This document shows, piece by piece, positions 1 through 5,871 of a stretch of DNA of 9,249 bases. The number at the start of each line of letters is the position of its first letter. Positions within the stretch are counted from its first letter, which is position 1. Source of the stretch: CAZABG01 sp964483465 (GTDB taxonomy: Bacteria; Chlamydiota; Chlamydiia; Chlamydiales; Parachlamydiaceae); the NCBI GenBank assembly GCA_964483465.1, contig CAZABG010000094.1, forward strand, positions 1 through 9,249. Direction: 5' to 3'. The notes under the pieces are model-generated. The model was not told the DNA's origin and ran no database searches. It saw only the letters and a program-made list of their open reading frames with translations. A program made the translations under genes and the position numbers.

Positions 1-2246
1 AAGTCTTTAAACAATTTTTCGTGCACGGCAATCGCATGATTATCTTTGTATTTTTTTAGGCGATGATACTCTCTCTTATCCGATTCAAACCACAGCATTA
101 ACTCCTCTTCTGTCATGGGAGGCAAATAGACTTCATCAATCTCGGCAATATAATAGCCAGGGACAGAGGAAGAAGTAATTTCTGTCGCGTCTTTATGTTC
201 AATCTTTTTAGGTTCAGGCAAAGGTTCTGTTTTTACAATCGGTTTAAGCTTATCTAACGGCTCTATCTTTATTTTGCCTGTCATATCGCGATGAACACGT
301 TTAATAACGAATTTTTTTCCATATAAGCGCTGAATATATTTGGTTTCGCCCTTTCCTATTTGATGTAAAAGGGTAAATTGGTCGTTACGGTAAACAAAAT
401 GAATAATATCTACCCCAAGTGAATCTATTATAGCGATGACATCGGCTTGCGCCTTTGGCATAATTCCATCAGAAAGCCACTTTTTAAAAGCATCAAGCGG
501 CATGGGCGGAAGTCGTGCGCCTTTATAATAAATTACAAACTCTCCCGGAATAAGATTTTGATTTACCCAATAATCGACCCCTTTAACTGAATAAAACCCT
601 GCCGCATTTAATGGATCTTTCGAATCGAATAATCGCGCTAGATGCGCGCCGATTAAACTAACGGGAGAATAGGCTTCAATCGCGTTCACTTCCGACTTAT
701 CTATCAAATCTTTTACTGAAGAGTCTCTATAATATTCCCTTAACGGTCCTTCCTTTGTTTTTCTAAATATATCCTCAAAAGTATCTGTCGAATCAAATTG
801 AGCGATGGCAACTTTTTGAACAGGATTTACAATTTTAAAACACTCGCTCAAATTAATACTTCCAAGATAACGTATTATTTGATCGTAAGTATAGTTCGGA
901 CTTTTTTTGAATTTATGCTGAAAGATTATCGCAGCAAAAAGCTTATATTTAGGATGGTCTTTTGCAATAGGCGCTTTAAGCTCTTCTTTTGAAAAATCAC
1001 TATTTAATGATTCTCTTGAATATTCAACATAAGGACCCGATTTTGCCTTTTTATAAATTTCCTCCAGCGAATCGTCCGGATGAAATTGAGCTATTTTAAC
1101 TAAAGGAATCCTTTCATCTTCTTTAAAACAATCGCTTAAACTCATGTAGCCAATTTCAGCTAAAGCTCTTTCACAATTAACAGAAGGATAAGATTTAAGC
1201 ATTCTTTGAAAAACCAATGCGGCATAAAGCTTAATTTTTGGATAAACCGCGTAAACGAGGTCGTTATAAGAGATATTATCCGAGGAATCCAGGACTTGCT
1301 TCATAATTGTAAGCCGCTCTTCAAGAGCTCGGATACTTTTATCAGGATCGAACCAATTTATAGGCAAATCCTCAAATTGAACCTGGATAATAGGGTCATT
1401 AAAATAGGCTTTCAATTTATCGAGTCTTGAAAGCGTTTCATTAACTCGATTTAAAAAGCGTATTCTTGATTTTTCTCCTAACGGCTCAAATGCTTTTTTA
1501 AATCCAATCAGCTCTAATCTAAATGGGAACATGTATCCAAAGCAATTGTATAAGAATTGATTCGTCTGAGGAAGTATTCGCGGATTATCAAAAAAGATAG
1601 GACGGTTATCTTTCAGTAAAATATTATTATTATGAGCGTCATACATACTGTAAATGAGGGCGAGAGAAAAAATATCATCAAAACTTTCCTCACTTAACTG
1701 ATCTTCATTGCCTCTTAAAACAACACCTGAGTCCGTTTGGTAACTTGCAATCGTCGATGGCCTATATTCAATAATATTTGAGGCGTGAAATTCACCCTGC
1801 TTTATTTCAGTTGAATTCCAACTATATAATCGAACGATATTGGTAGGAGAAAAAAAAGCCTCATGACCTAGAATCTGAGCTATATTCCAAGCAAGCTTTT
1901 CTAAAAGCGCAAGCGGAACATTAAATTTTTCCTGATCAGTGTCAGCTTTGACATAGCAGTCGCCGATCTTTTCTACCGTATGTCCTGTGTTGAATTGGTT
2001 TTTTAGCCCGTTCGCTCGAACATGTTTTTCAATCAGGCTTTTTTGCCTTATAAGATACCCTTGCCGCTCAATCAAGTTTGGAGGAACCTCTTTTGTTAGG
2101 TCTACAACCGTATTGTGAATCTCATCGGGCGGTATTTCGGGCTTTAAACAGAAAATTTGAAGAAATAGCTCGGTTAAACGATTTAATACCTGTCTTATGT
2201 TTTGATAATAGCGGTGAATAATTTCGTTACAAGTATTTACAAGCAT
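1..2246 (-). CDS. Large multidomain protein, kinase-like N-terminus plus tandem repeats (C-terminus beyond the left edge)
   Basis: The frame is open for 748 codons from an ATG at 2246 to the window edge, with no stop, so the C-terminus is missing. I do not recognise a named family. Residues 86-226 look like a divergent kinase fold. There is a strand with a possible ATP lysine (YVKAD, 98-102), a helix near 112-127, then a catalytic loop with D203, H205 and N208 followed by a metal-binding-type D220. Residues 335-430 and 431-526 are a clear 96-residue tandem repeat, with a decayed third half-copy at about 299-334. Residues 568-600 and 697-729 resemble each other and GYF_2-like domains (shared LPPM at 579-582 and 708-711). 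No signal peptide or membrane segment is evident. It lies 44 bases downstream of the rRNA methyltransferase gene but has its own strong -10 box. The function is unknown; a secreted effector kinase is a hypothesis only. Confidence 0.85.
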   Translation of the reverse strand, partial: MLVNTCNEIIHRYYQNIRQVLNRLTELFLQIFCLKPEIPPDEIHNTVVDLTKEVPPNLIERQGYLIRQKSLIEKHVRANGLKNQFNTGHTVEKIGDCYVKADTDQEKFNVPLALLEKLAWNIAQILGHEAFFSPTNIVRLYSWNSTEIKQGEFHASNIIEYRPSTIASYQTDSGVVLRGNEDQLSEESFDDIFSLALIYSMYDAHNNNILLKDNRPIFFDNPRILPQTNQFLYNCFGYMFPFRLELIGFKKAFEPLGEKSRIRFLNRVNETLSRLDKLKAYFNDPIIQVQFEDLPINWFDPDKSIRALEERLTIMKQVLDSSDNISYNDLVYAVYPKIKLYAALVFQRMLKSYPSVNCERALAEIGYMSLSDCFKEDERIPLVKIAQFHPDDSLEEIYKKAKSGPYVEYSRESLNSDFSKEELKAPIAKDHPKYKLFAAIIFQHKFKKSPNYTYDQIIRYLGSINLSECFKIVNPVQKVAIAQFDSTDTFEDIFRKTKEGPLREYYRDSSVKDLIDKSEVNAIEAYSPVSLIGAHLARLFDSKDPLNAAGFYSVKGVDYWVNQNLIPGEFVIYYKGARLPPMPLDAFKKWLSDGIMPKAQADVIAIIDSLGVDIIHFVYRNDQFTLLHQIGKGETKYIQRLYGKKFVIKRVHRDMTGKIKIEPLDKLKPIVKTEPLPEPKKIEHKDATEITSSSVPGYYIAEIDEVYLPPMTEEELMLWFESDKREYHRLKKYKDNHAIAVHEKLFKD
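669..1244 (-). repeat. 96-residue tandem protein repeat, two full copies
   Basis: The repeat is seen in the translation of the large left-hand gene. Copy 1 (residues 335-430, bases 957-1244) begins YPKIKLYAALVFQ. Copy 2 (residues 431-526, bases 669-956) begins HPKYKLFAAIIFQ. Matching landmarks are offset by exactly 96 residues: the PKxKL starts at 336 and 432, the (S/N)LS(D/E)CFK segments, the IAQF motifs at 385 and 481, and the GP(Y/L)xEY segments. A partial earlier unit is suggested by FDPDKS at 299, compared with FHPDDS at 388. The copies are diverged, so this is an old protein-level duplication rather than a recent DNA repeat. Confidence 0.85.
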
Positions 2247-2252
2247 GGGCAG

Positions 2253-2261
2253 ATTATACCA
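2253..2261 (-). promoter_or_regulatory. Extended -10 promoter element of the large left-hand gene
   Basis: On the minus strand the sequence reads TGGTATAAT, a perfect TATAAT with the TGn extension, ending six bases before the ATG at 2246. No good TTGACA lies 16-18 bases further upstream, which is usual for extended -10 promoters. Transcription would begin at or next to the A of the ATG, and no Shine-Dalgarno fits in between, so the message would be leaderless. This start has not been tested. Confidence 0.5.
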
Positions 2262-2290
2262 TTAAAGTATGAAGAATAAGTAAATTAAGT

Positions 2291-3424
2291 TTAAAGAATC
2301 CTTAACAAAAAGCTCTTTAGATATTCGCCTTCCGGGCATGCGAGGTTGATAGGATGATCTTCGGCAAGACGATGTCTTGATAGGATTTCGACGTCTCTTT
2401 TGGCTTCTCTTGATGCCTGAAAAACGACCTGTTGAAAGAGTTTTTCATCGACAAAATGAGAACAGGAAGCGGTCAAAAGAAGGGAATTCGGCGGCATTTT
2501 ACTCATTGCCACTCGATTTAAGTCTTTATACCCTCTACATGCTTGAACCACATCCTTGGCCTTTTTGGCGAACGCGGGCGGATCAAGAATGACAATATCG
2601 TAATTTAGCGCGTCTTCTCTCAAGAATTTAAAAACATCTTCAACGATCGATTTTTGGGTATCAAATCCATTTAAGGCCACATTCTCATTTAAAAGATCGA
2701 TGGCAGGTTTTGAAATATCTACAGAAGTCACGCTTTTTGCCCCTCCGGCAAGGGCTGCGAGCGTAAAACCGCCTGAATAGCTAAACGTATTCAGCACCGT
2801 TTTATTTTGGGCTTTTTCTTTTATTAATTGCCTCATTTCGCGCATGTCTAAAAAGAATCCGGTTTTTTGACCCGAAAGATTAGCTATAAATTTGAGATTA
2901 TTTTCTAAAACAACCCTTTGATCTTCTCCCCTACCCTTAAGCCAGCCTGAAAAAGGCTGCATACCCTCTTCTTTTCGAGATGGAAGTTCAGATTTTTCGT
3001 AAATAAGCGGGTAAGGAAGCGCATCTATAATGATCGGCTTTAACTTATCCATTCCAAGCGTGCCGATTTGAATGACTGCTAAATCATCATAGACATCGAC
3101 TATCAGTCCCGGAAGAAAATCGCCCTCTCCATTGATTGCTCGAAAAGCGTTGGTCTCTTTTCCAAAAGCTCTTCTTGAAAGGGAATCTTGAATGCGCTTT
3201 TTAACTTCTTCAATCGGCTCTTCTCTTTTGTATGAAATCATGCGGCCGAAAATTTTCGACTGTGAATTGAAATAACCCCAGCCTAAAAATTCATTTTGAG
3301 AAGAATATACTTCTTGAAGATCGCCCTGAAGAGAACTTGGAGCAGATTCAATCGCGCCCGAAAATATCCAGGGATGTCCGTTTTTGACCGATTTTTCTCT
3401 TCCCTTTTTTAAAACGACGTTCAT
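2291..3424 (-). CDS. rlmI: 23S rRNA (cytosine-C5) methyltransferase, RlmI-like
   Basis: This SAM-dependent rRNA methyltransferase belongs to the PUA-Rossmann family typified by RlmI, which makes m5C1962 in 23S rRNA. It has 377 residues, close to the usual length of about 390. Residues 1-66 are the PUA RNA-binding domain (GHPWIFSGAI, 16-25). The family motif GQKTGFFLDMR is at 185-195, the SAM-binding NTFSYSGGF at 212-220, the acidic strand end SVDIS at 234-238, DPPAF at 281-285, and SCS at 320-322 with candidate catalytic Cys321. I chose the ATG at 3424 because it overlaps the stop of the DUF423 gene as ATGA and leaves a normal PUA N-terminus. A TTG at 3457 would only add 11 non-conserved residues. 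The gene is probably co-transcribed and translationally coupled with the DUF423 gene. The family is certain; the exact modified base is inferred. Confidence 0.9.
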   Translation of the reverse strand: MNVVLKKGREKSVKNGHPWIFSGAIESAPSSLQGDLQEVYSSQNEFLGWGYFNSQSKIFGRMISYKREEPIEEVKKRIQDSLSRRAFGKETNAFRAINGEGDFLPGLIVDVYDDLAVIQIGTLGMDKLKPIIIDALPYPLIYEKSELPSRKEEGMQPFSGWLKGRGEDQRVVLENNLKFIANLSGQKTGFFLDMREMRQLIKEKAQNKTVLNTFSYSGGFTLAALAGGAKSVTSVDISKPAIDLLNENVALNGFDTQKSIVEDVFKFLREDALNYDIVILDPPAFAKKAKDVVQACRGYKDLNRVAMSKMPPNSLLLTASCSHFVDEKLFQQVVFQASREAKRDVEILSRHRLAEDHPINLACPEGEYLKSFLLRIL

Positions 3425-3792
3425 GTTTTTACAAGGCCCAATGTGTAGATGATCCAACTAAAGACAAGAAGCGTTCCGCCAATCGGTGTTATAAACGCAA
3501 AATAACGGATGGAAGTAAGCGCATAAAGATAGAGGCTGCCGGAAAATAGGACTGTCCCAATAAACATGCACCATAACCCGAAGGTAAGCCATTCATGATT
3601 GAAAAAGGATAAGGCGCAGCTAAGCGCGATTAATGCCAGAGCATGATACATCTGGTATCTAACACCGACTTCCATGATATGCTGTTGATCTATAGAAAGC
3701 TTATATTTGAGCAAATGCGCTCCAATTGCCCCGATTGCCACCCCTATCGAACCAAGCAGAGTGCCTAAAGTGACAAATAGTTTGATTTCCAT
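3421..3792 (-). CDS. DUF423 family small membrane protein (YgdD-like)
   Basis: A 123-residue inner-membrane protein with four predicted helices at about 6-27, 46-64, 69-91 and 98-120. The DUF423 hallmarks are all present: GAIGAHLL (21-28), VRYQMYHALAL (44-54), FSGSLY (83-88) and TPIGGTLL (102-109). The biochemical role of the family is unknown. The ATG at 3792 is preceded by GGTGGAAAG, a plausible ribosome site. The gene ends in TGA that overlaps the ATG of the rRNA methyltransferase gene (ATGA). It is divergent from the Nudix gene with only 28 bases between the two starts, so at least one promoter must lie partly inside the neighbouring coding sequence. The assignment is firm. Confidence 0.92.
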   Translation of the reverse strand: MEIKLFVTLGTLLGSIGVAIGAIGAHLLKYKLSIDQQHIMEVGVRYQMYHALALIALSCALSFFNHEWLTFGLWCMFIGTVLFSGSLYLYALTSIRYFAFITPIGGTLLVFSWIIYTLGLVKT

Positions 3793-3820
3793 ACGCTTTC
3801 CACCCTATAAAGAAGAGTAA

Positions 3821-4306
3821 ATGGTATCAGATCCAAAAGTCCTTTTCAAAGGCAAAAAATTTCAGCTCGAAGTCGATGGCGAAAGAGCGACGATAAATCA
3901 TCCGGGAGCAGCTGTCATCCTTCCTCTAATAGATCCCGAACATTTTGTCATTATTCAGGTGGAAAGGCCCTCCGTCAAGGAAACCCTCTGGGAACTTCCT
4001 GCCGGAACGCTTGAAGAAGGCGAATTCCCCTTAACTTGCGCAAAAAGAGAGCTTCAAGAGGAAACCGGTTACACGGCAAAAAATATTAAAGAGTTATTTA
4101 GCTTTTATGCATCGCCCGGCTATTCGACAGAAAAGCTGACCTCTTTTCTTGCGACAGACCTTAAAAAGGGAAAGCAAAAGCTCGAAAAAGACGAAAATAT
4201 TGAAGTTCAAATTATATCTTTTACAGATGCGATAAAGATGATCAAAGAACACAAGATCGTCGATGGGAAAACCATCGCGACCTTGCTTCATTATTTTCTC
4301 TATTAA
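3821..4306 (+). CDS. Nudix hydrolase, ADP-ribose pyrophosphatase type
   Basis: A 161-residue cytosolic hydrolase expected to cleave ADP-ribose or a related nucleoside diphosphate sugar to AMP plus sugar phosphate. The Nudix box is complete at residues 62-84: G62, E68, then REL at 76-78, EE at 80-81, and G83. The ADP-ribose pyrophosphatase subclass is suggested by a proline 15 residues after the box (P99, in ASPGYSTE) and by the preceding WELPAG (57-62), as in NudF-type enzymes. The start at 3821 has AGAAGAG just upstream, a short-spaced Shine-Dalgarno. The gene is divergent from the DUF423 gene. Its TAA (4304-4306) overlaps the stop of the convergent small gene. The class is firm; the substrate is inferred. 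Confidence 0.92.
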   Translation: MVSDPKVLFKGKKFQLEVDGERATINHPGAAVILPLIDPEHFVIIQVERPSVKETLWELPAGTLEEGEFPLTCAKRELQEETGYTAKNIKELFSFYASPGYSTEKLTSFLATDLKKGKQKLEKDENIEVQIISFTDAIKMIKEHKIVDGKTIATLLHYFLY

Positions 4307-4575
4307 GACTGCTTGCCTGGAGATACTTTTTCAGCTTTTGGATCGACTTTGCGATATTGGTTTTGAATCTTCTGGAAAGCTTCTTGAAAATTTTTATCTA
4401 CAACTGCCGCTTGTGCGCCAGCCGATTTGCTTGCTTTATCAAGATCTGATCTTAATTGAGCGAGCTGCTGCTTGACGCCTGCTAGTTGAGGATTGTTCTT
4501 CTGGGCGCTTGAATCTATTTGCTTCGAAAATTGTTCTACTTCTGAACGGAACTTCGTTAACGGTGTTGTGTTCAT
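4303..4575 (-). CDS. Small helical (coiled-coil-like) protein of unknown function
   Basis: A 90-residue, highly polar protein rich in Gln, Lys, Ser and Ala, with no cysteine and no membrane segment. It should form three amphipathic helices at about 5-26, 31-51 and 54-75, followed by a charged Pro/Lys tail. It could be a coiled-coil adaptor or a small secreted or chaperone-like protein, but I recognise no family and infer no function. It is likely real: it has the clearest Shine-Dalgarno in the window (AAGGAAGG, 4581-4588, five bases before the ATG) and a TATAAT on its strand at 4605-4610, and it fills the space between two firm genes. Its stop overlaps that of the convergent Nudix gene. Confidence 0.75.
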   Translation of the reverse strand: MNTTPLTKFRSEVEQFSKQIDSSAQKNNPQLAGVKQQLAQLRSDLDKASKSAGAQAAVVDKNFQEAFQKIQNQYRKVDPKAEKVSPGKQS

Positions 4576-4580
4576 AACTA

Positions 4581-4588
4581 CCTTCCTT
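4581..4588 (-). promoter_or_regulatory. Shine-Dalgarno of the small helical protein gene
   Basis: AAGGAAGG on the minus strand lies five bases before the ATG at 4575. It is the best ribosome-binding site in the window, and it stands out because the adjacent plus-strand genes have none. Confidence 0.6.
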
Positions 4589-4604
4589 ATATTTACCGGT
4601 TTAT

Positions 4605-4610
4605 ATTATA
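4605..4610 (-). promoter_or_regulatory. Candidate -10 box for the small helical protein gene
   Basis: There is a perfect TATAAT on the minus strand about 29 bases upstream of the ATG at 4575, leaving room for a normal leader with the Shine-Dalgarno. No convincing -35 sits at 17 bases; TTGATT at 4623-4628 is only 12 bases away. The surrounding DNA is very AT-rich, so a chance match is possible. Confidence 0.35.
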
Positions 4611-4618
4611 TTTTATGA

Positions 4619-5365
4619 ATGAAATCAACTTCCTGGCAAAATTCAGCTAAATGGTATCAAGAGAACGTAGGTGAAGAGGGTCATTACTATCATCGACATG
4701 TTATTCTTCCAGAACTTCTTAAAAAAATTCCAAAAGACGCCCGTTTGCTTGATCTTGCCTGCGGCCAAGGGGTGCTAGGAAGACAAATCCCCTCTACTGT
4801 TACCTATCAAGGCCTAGATATCGCCCCTGACCTTATTAAGTATGCCAAAAATCAGGATAAAAATCCTCAGCATCAATACCTTGTACAAGACGCTACAAAG
4901 CCATTTAATCTAAAAAAGAAATTTAACCTCGCGACTATTGTCCTCGCGATACAGAATATCGACCCGCTTGACGCCCTTCTGCAAAACGTTAAAGATCACC
5001 TTGAACCTGGCGGAGAGCTCCTTATTGTCATGAACCACCCCTGTTTTCGCATTCCGCGCCAAAGCAGCTGGGAGGTTGACCAAGCTAAAAAAATCCAATA
5101 CCGCCGCCTCGATCGCTACCTTACCCCCCTCACTATACCTATAAAGACCCATCCCGGTAAAAAGGACTCTGTCGAGACCTTATCCTTCCACCGCCCGCTC
5201 TATGCCTATACGCAAGCTCTTGCGCATGGAGGCTTCGCTATCGTAGAAATGGATGAATGGATCTCAAACAAGGAAAGCACGGGGCCTAAAGCCAAAATGG
5301 AAAATCGGGCTCGAGAAGAGTTTCCTCTCTTTTTATTTATTAAAGCAAAGTACTTGCAAAAGTAA
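4619..5365 (+). CDS. Class I SAM-dependent methyltransferase, small-molecule type
   Basis: A 248-residue cytosolic methyltransferase of the UbiE/Methyltransf_11-like fold. Motif I is LLDLACGQGVLG at 43-54, the ribose-binding acid is D67 in GLDIAP, the motif IV region is TIVLAIQNI at about 107-115, and LEPGGELLIVMNHPCF lies around 128-143. The HPCFRIP...SSW segment is a family-specific feature after the core strand. The substrate cannot be read from sequence; no RNA-binding domain is attached, so a small molecule or lipid is more likely than rRNA. There is no Shine-Dalgarno before the ATG at 4619; instead TATATT (4607-4612) ends six bases before it, so the message may be leaderless. The gene lies 24 bases before the PCD gene on the same strand. 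Confidence 0.88.
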   Translation: MKSTSWQNSAKWYQENVGEEGHYYHRHVILPELLKKIPKDARLLDLACGQGVLGRQIPSTVTYQGLDIAPDLIKYAKNQDKNPQHQYLVQDATKPFNLKKKFNLATIVLAIQNIDPLDALLQNVKDHLEPGGELLIVMNHPCFRIPRQSSWEVDQAKKIQYRRLDRYLTPLTIPIKTHPGKKDSVETLSFHRPLYAYTQALAHGGFAIVEMDEWISNKESTGPKAKMENRAREEFPLFLFIKAKYLQK

Positions 5366-5389
5366 GTGTTTTAATTTTAAATAATTATT

Positions 5390-5740
5390 ATGGATCTTTT
5401 ACATAAACAATGCGCCCCTTGCGAAGGCGGCGTCGATCCCCTTCACCCTGGTGAGATCAAAAAATATTTTGATCTACTTGAAGAGGGCTGGCATGTGATC
5501 GATAATAAACGCATTGAAAAAACTTATAAATTCGACGATTTTCGCCAAGCGCTAGCTTTCACCAACCTTGTTGGAGAGATCGCGGAAATCGAAGGCCACC
5601 ACCCCGATATCGAGCTTGGCTGGGGCCGCGTTAAAATCGCCCTCTTTACCCATGCCATCAACGGCCTATCCATCAACGACTTTATCGTTGCCGCGAAAGC
5701 AGACGAATCGCTATCCCGCCAATCCCAAGCCTGCTATTAA
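5390..5740 (+). CDS. phhB: Pterin-4a-carbinolamine dehydratase (4a-hydroxytetrahydrobiopterin dehydratase)
   Basis: A 116-residue enzyme that dehydrates 4a-hydroxytetrahydropterin, regenerating the pterin cofactor of aromatic amino acid hydroxylases. The active-site motif EGHHPD is at 68-73. H70, H71, H88 and D97 match the spacing of His61, His62, His79 and Asp88 in mammalian PCD. The N-terminal CAPCEGG (8-14) is also typical of bacterial members. No phenylalanine hydroxylase or pterin synthesis gene is next to it; orphan PCDs are common, and some act in other pterin or folate chemistry. No Shine-Dalgarno precedes the ATG. A weak TTGCAA (5354-5359), 17 bases, TTAAAT (5377-5382) pair would put transcription at the start codon. 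This gene is GC-rich (37 of 60 bases at 5581-5640), in contrast to the next two. Confidence 0.95.
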   Translation: MDLLHKQCAPCEGGVDPLHPGEIKKYFDLLEEGWHVIDNKRIEKTYKFDDFRQALAFTNLVGEIAEIEGHHPDIELGWGRVKIALFTHAINGLSINDFIVAAKADESLSRQSQACY

Positions 5741-5792
5741 TCCATAAAGCTTTTTTTGATAGTAAGACCAATAGTCGTAAATTACTTAAACA

Positions 5793-5821
5793 TTTCAAAA
5801 ATCTTTCAAAATAATTTAAAA
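5793..5821 (+). repeat. Three helically phased T/A-tract repeats upstream of the toxin-antitoxin promoter
   Basis: TTTCAAAA occurs at 5793-5800 and 5804-5811, and TTTAAAAT at 5815-5822, with starts 11 bases apart. They lie just upstream of the -35 box at 5833. Phased A-tracts of this kind can bend DNA or act as an UP element for RNA polymerase. The role is inferred from position only. Confidence 0.35.
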
Positions 5822-5823
5822 TA

Positions 5824-5850
5824 AAAACCCACTTGACATTTCTGGGTGTT
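5824..5850. promoter_or_regulatory. Candidate operator: imperfect inverted repeat around the -35 box
   Basis: The arms AAAACCCA (5824-5831) and TGGGTGTT (5843-5850) pair at seven of eight positions, separated by 11 bases that contain the TTGACA box. AbiEi antitoxins studied elsewhere repress their own operon through inverted repeats in the promoter using an N-terminal winged helix, and such a helix is present in the gene just downstream. Binding here is inferred. Confidence 0.45.
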
Positions 5851-5861
5851 TATATTAAAAT
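5833..5861 (+). promoter_or_regulatory. Sigma-70-type promoter of the abiE operon
   Basis: A perfect TTGACA (5833-5838) is followed by a 17-base spacer and TAAAAT (5856-5861), the best two-box promoter in the window. The predicted transcription start at about 5867-5869 leaves only three to five bases before the ATG at 5872. The -35 box also begins with an in-frame TTG that can be mistaken for a start codon, but it cannot be translated from this promoter. Confidence 0.7.
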
Positions 5862-5871
5862 AATGCTTAAG

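Noticed and set aside
120..545. SH2-like domain in the C-terminal part of the left-hand protein
   Set aside because: The strand order and a VIKRV/LDKL segment looked suggestive, but the essential phosphotyrosine-binding Arg position is Tyr573 and the duplicated segment fits a GYF_2-like module better.
798..1430. Short plus-strand open frames (64 and 74 codons)
   Set aside because: They lie opposite the continuous 748-codon minus-strand gene, show no family resemblance and have no ribosome sites; they are antisense shadows.
2281..2310. Terminator after the rRNA methyltransferase gene
   Set aside because: An imperfect TTAAG/CTTTAA pairing is AT-only and partly inside the coding end; too weak to call.
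2377..2592. 71-codon plus-strand frame
   Set aside because: Antisense to the well-conserved rRNA methyltransferase domain; low-complexity translation with no support.
5741..5792. Possible terminator or tRNA between phhB and abiE
   Set aside because: A run of seven T (5751-5757) is not preceded by a GC-rich stem, and the AGTAA/TTACT pairing (5761-5786) is weak with a bulge; there is no cloverleaf or acceptor end.
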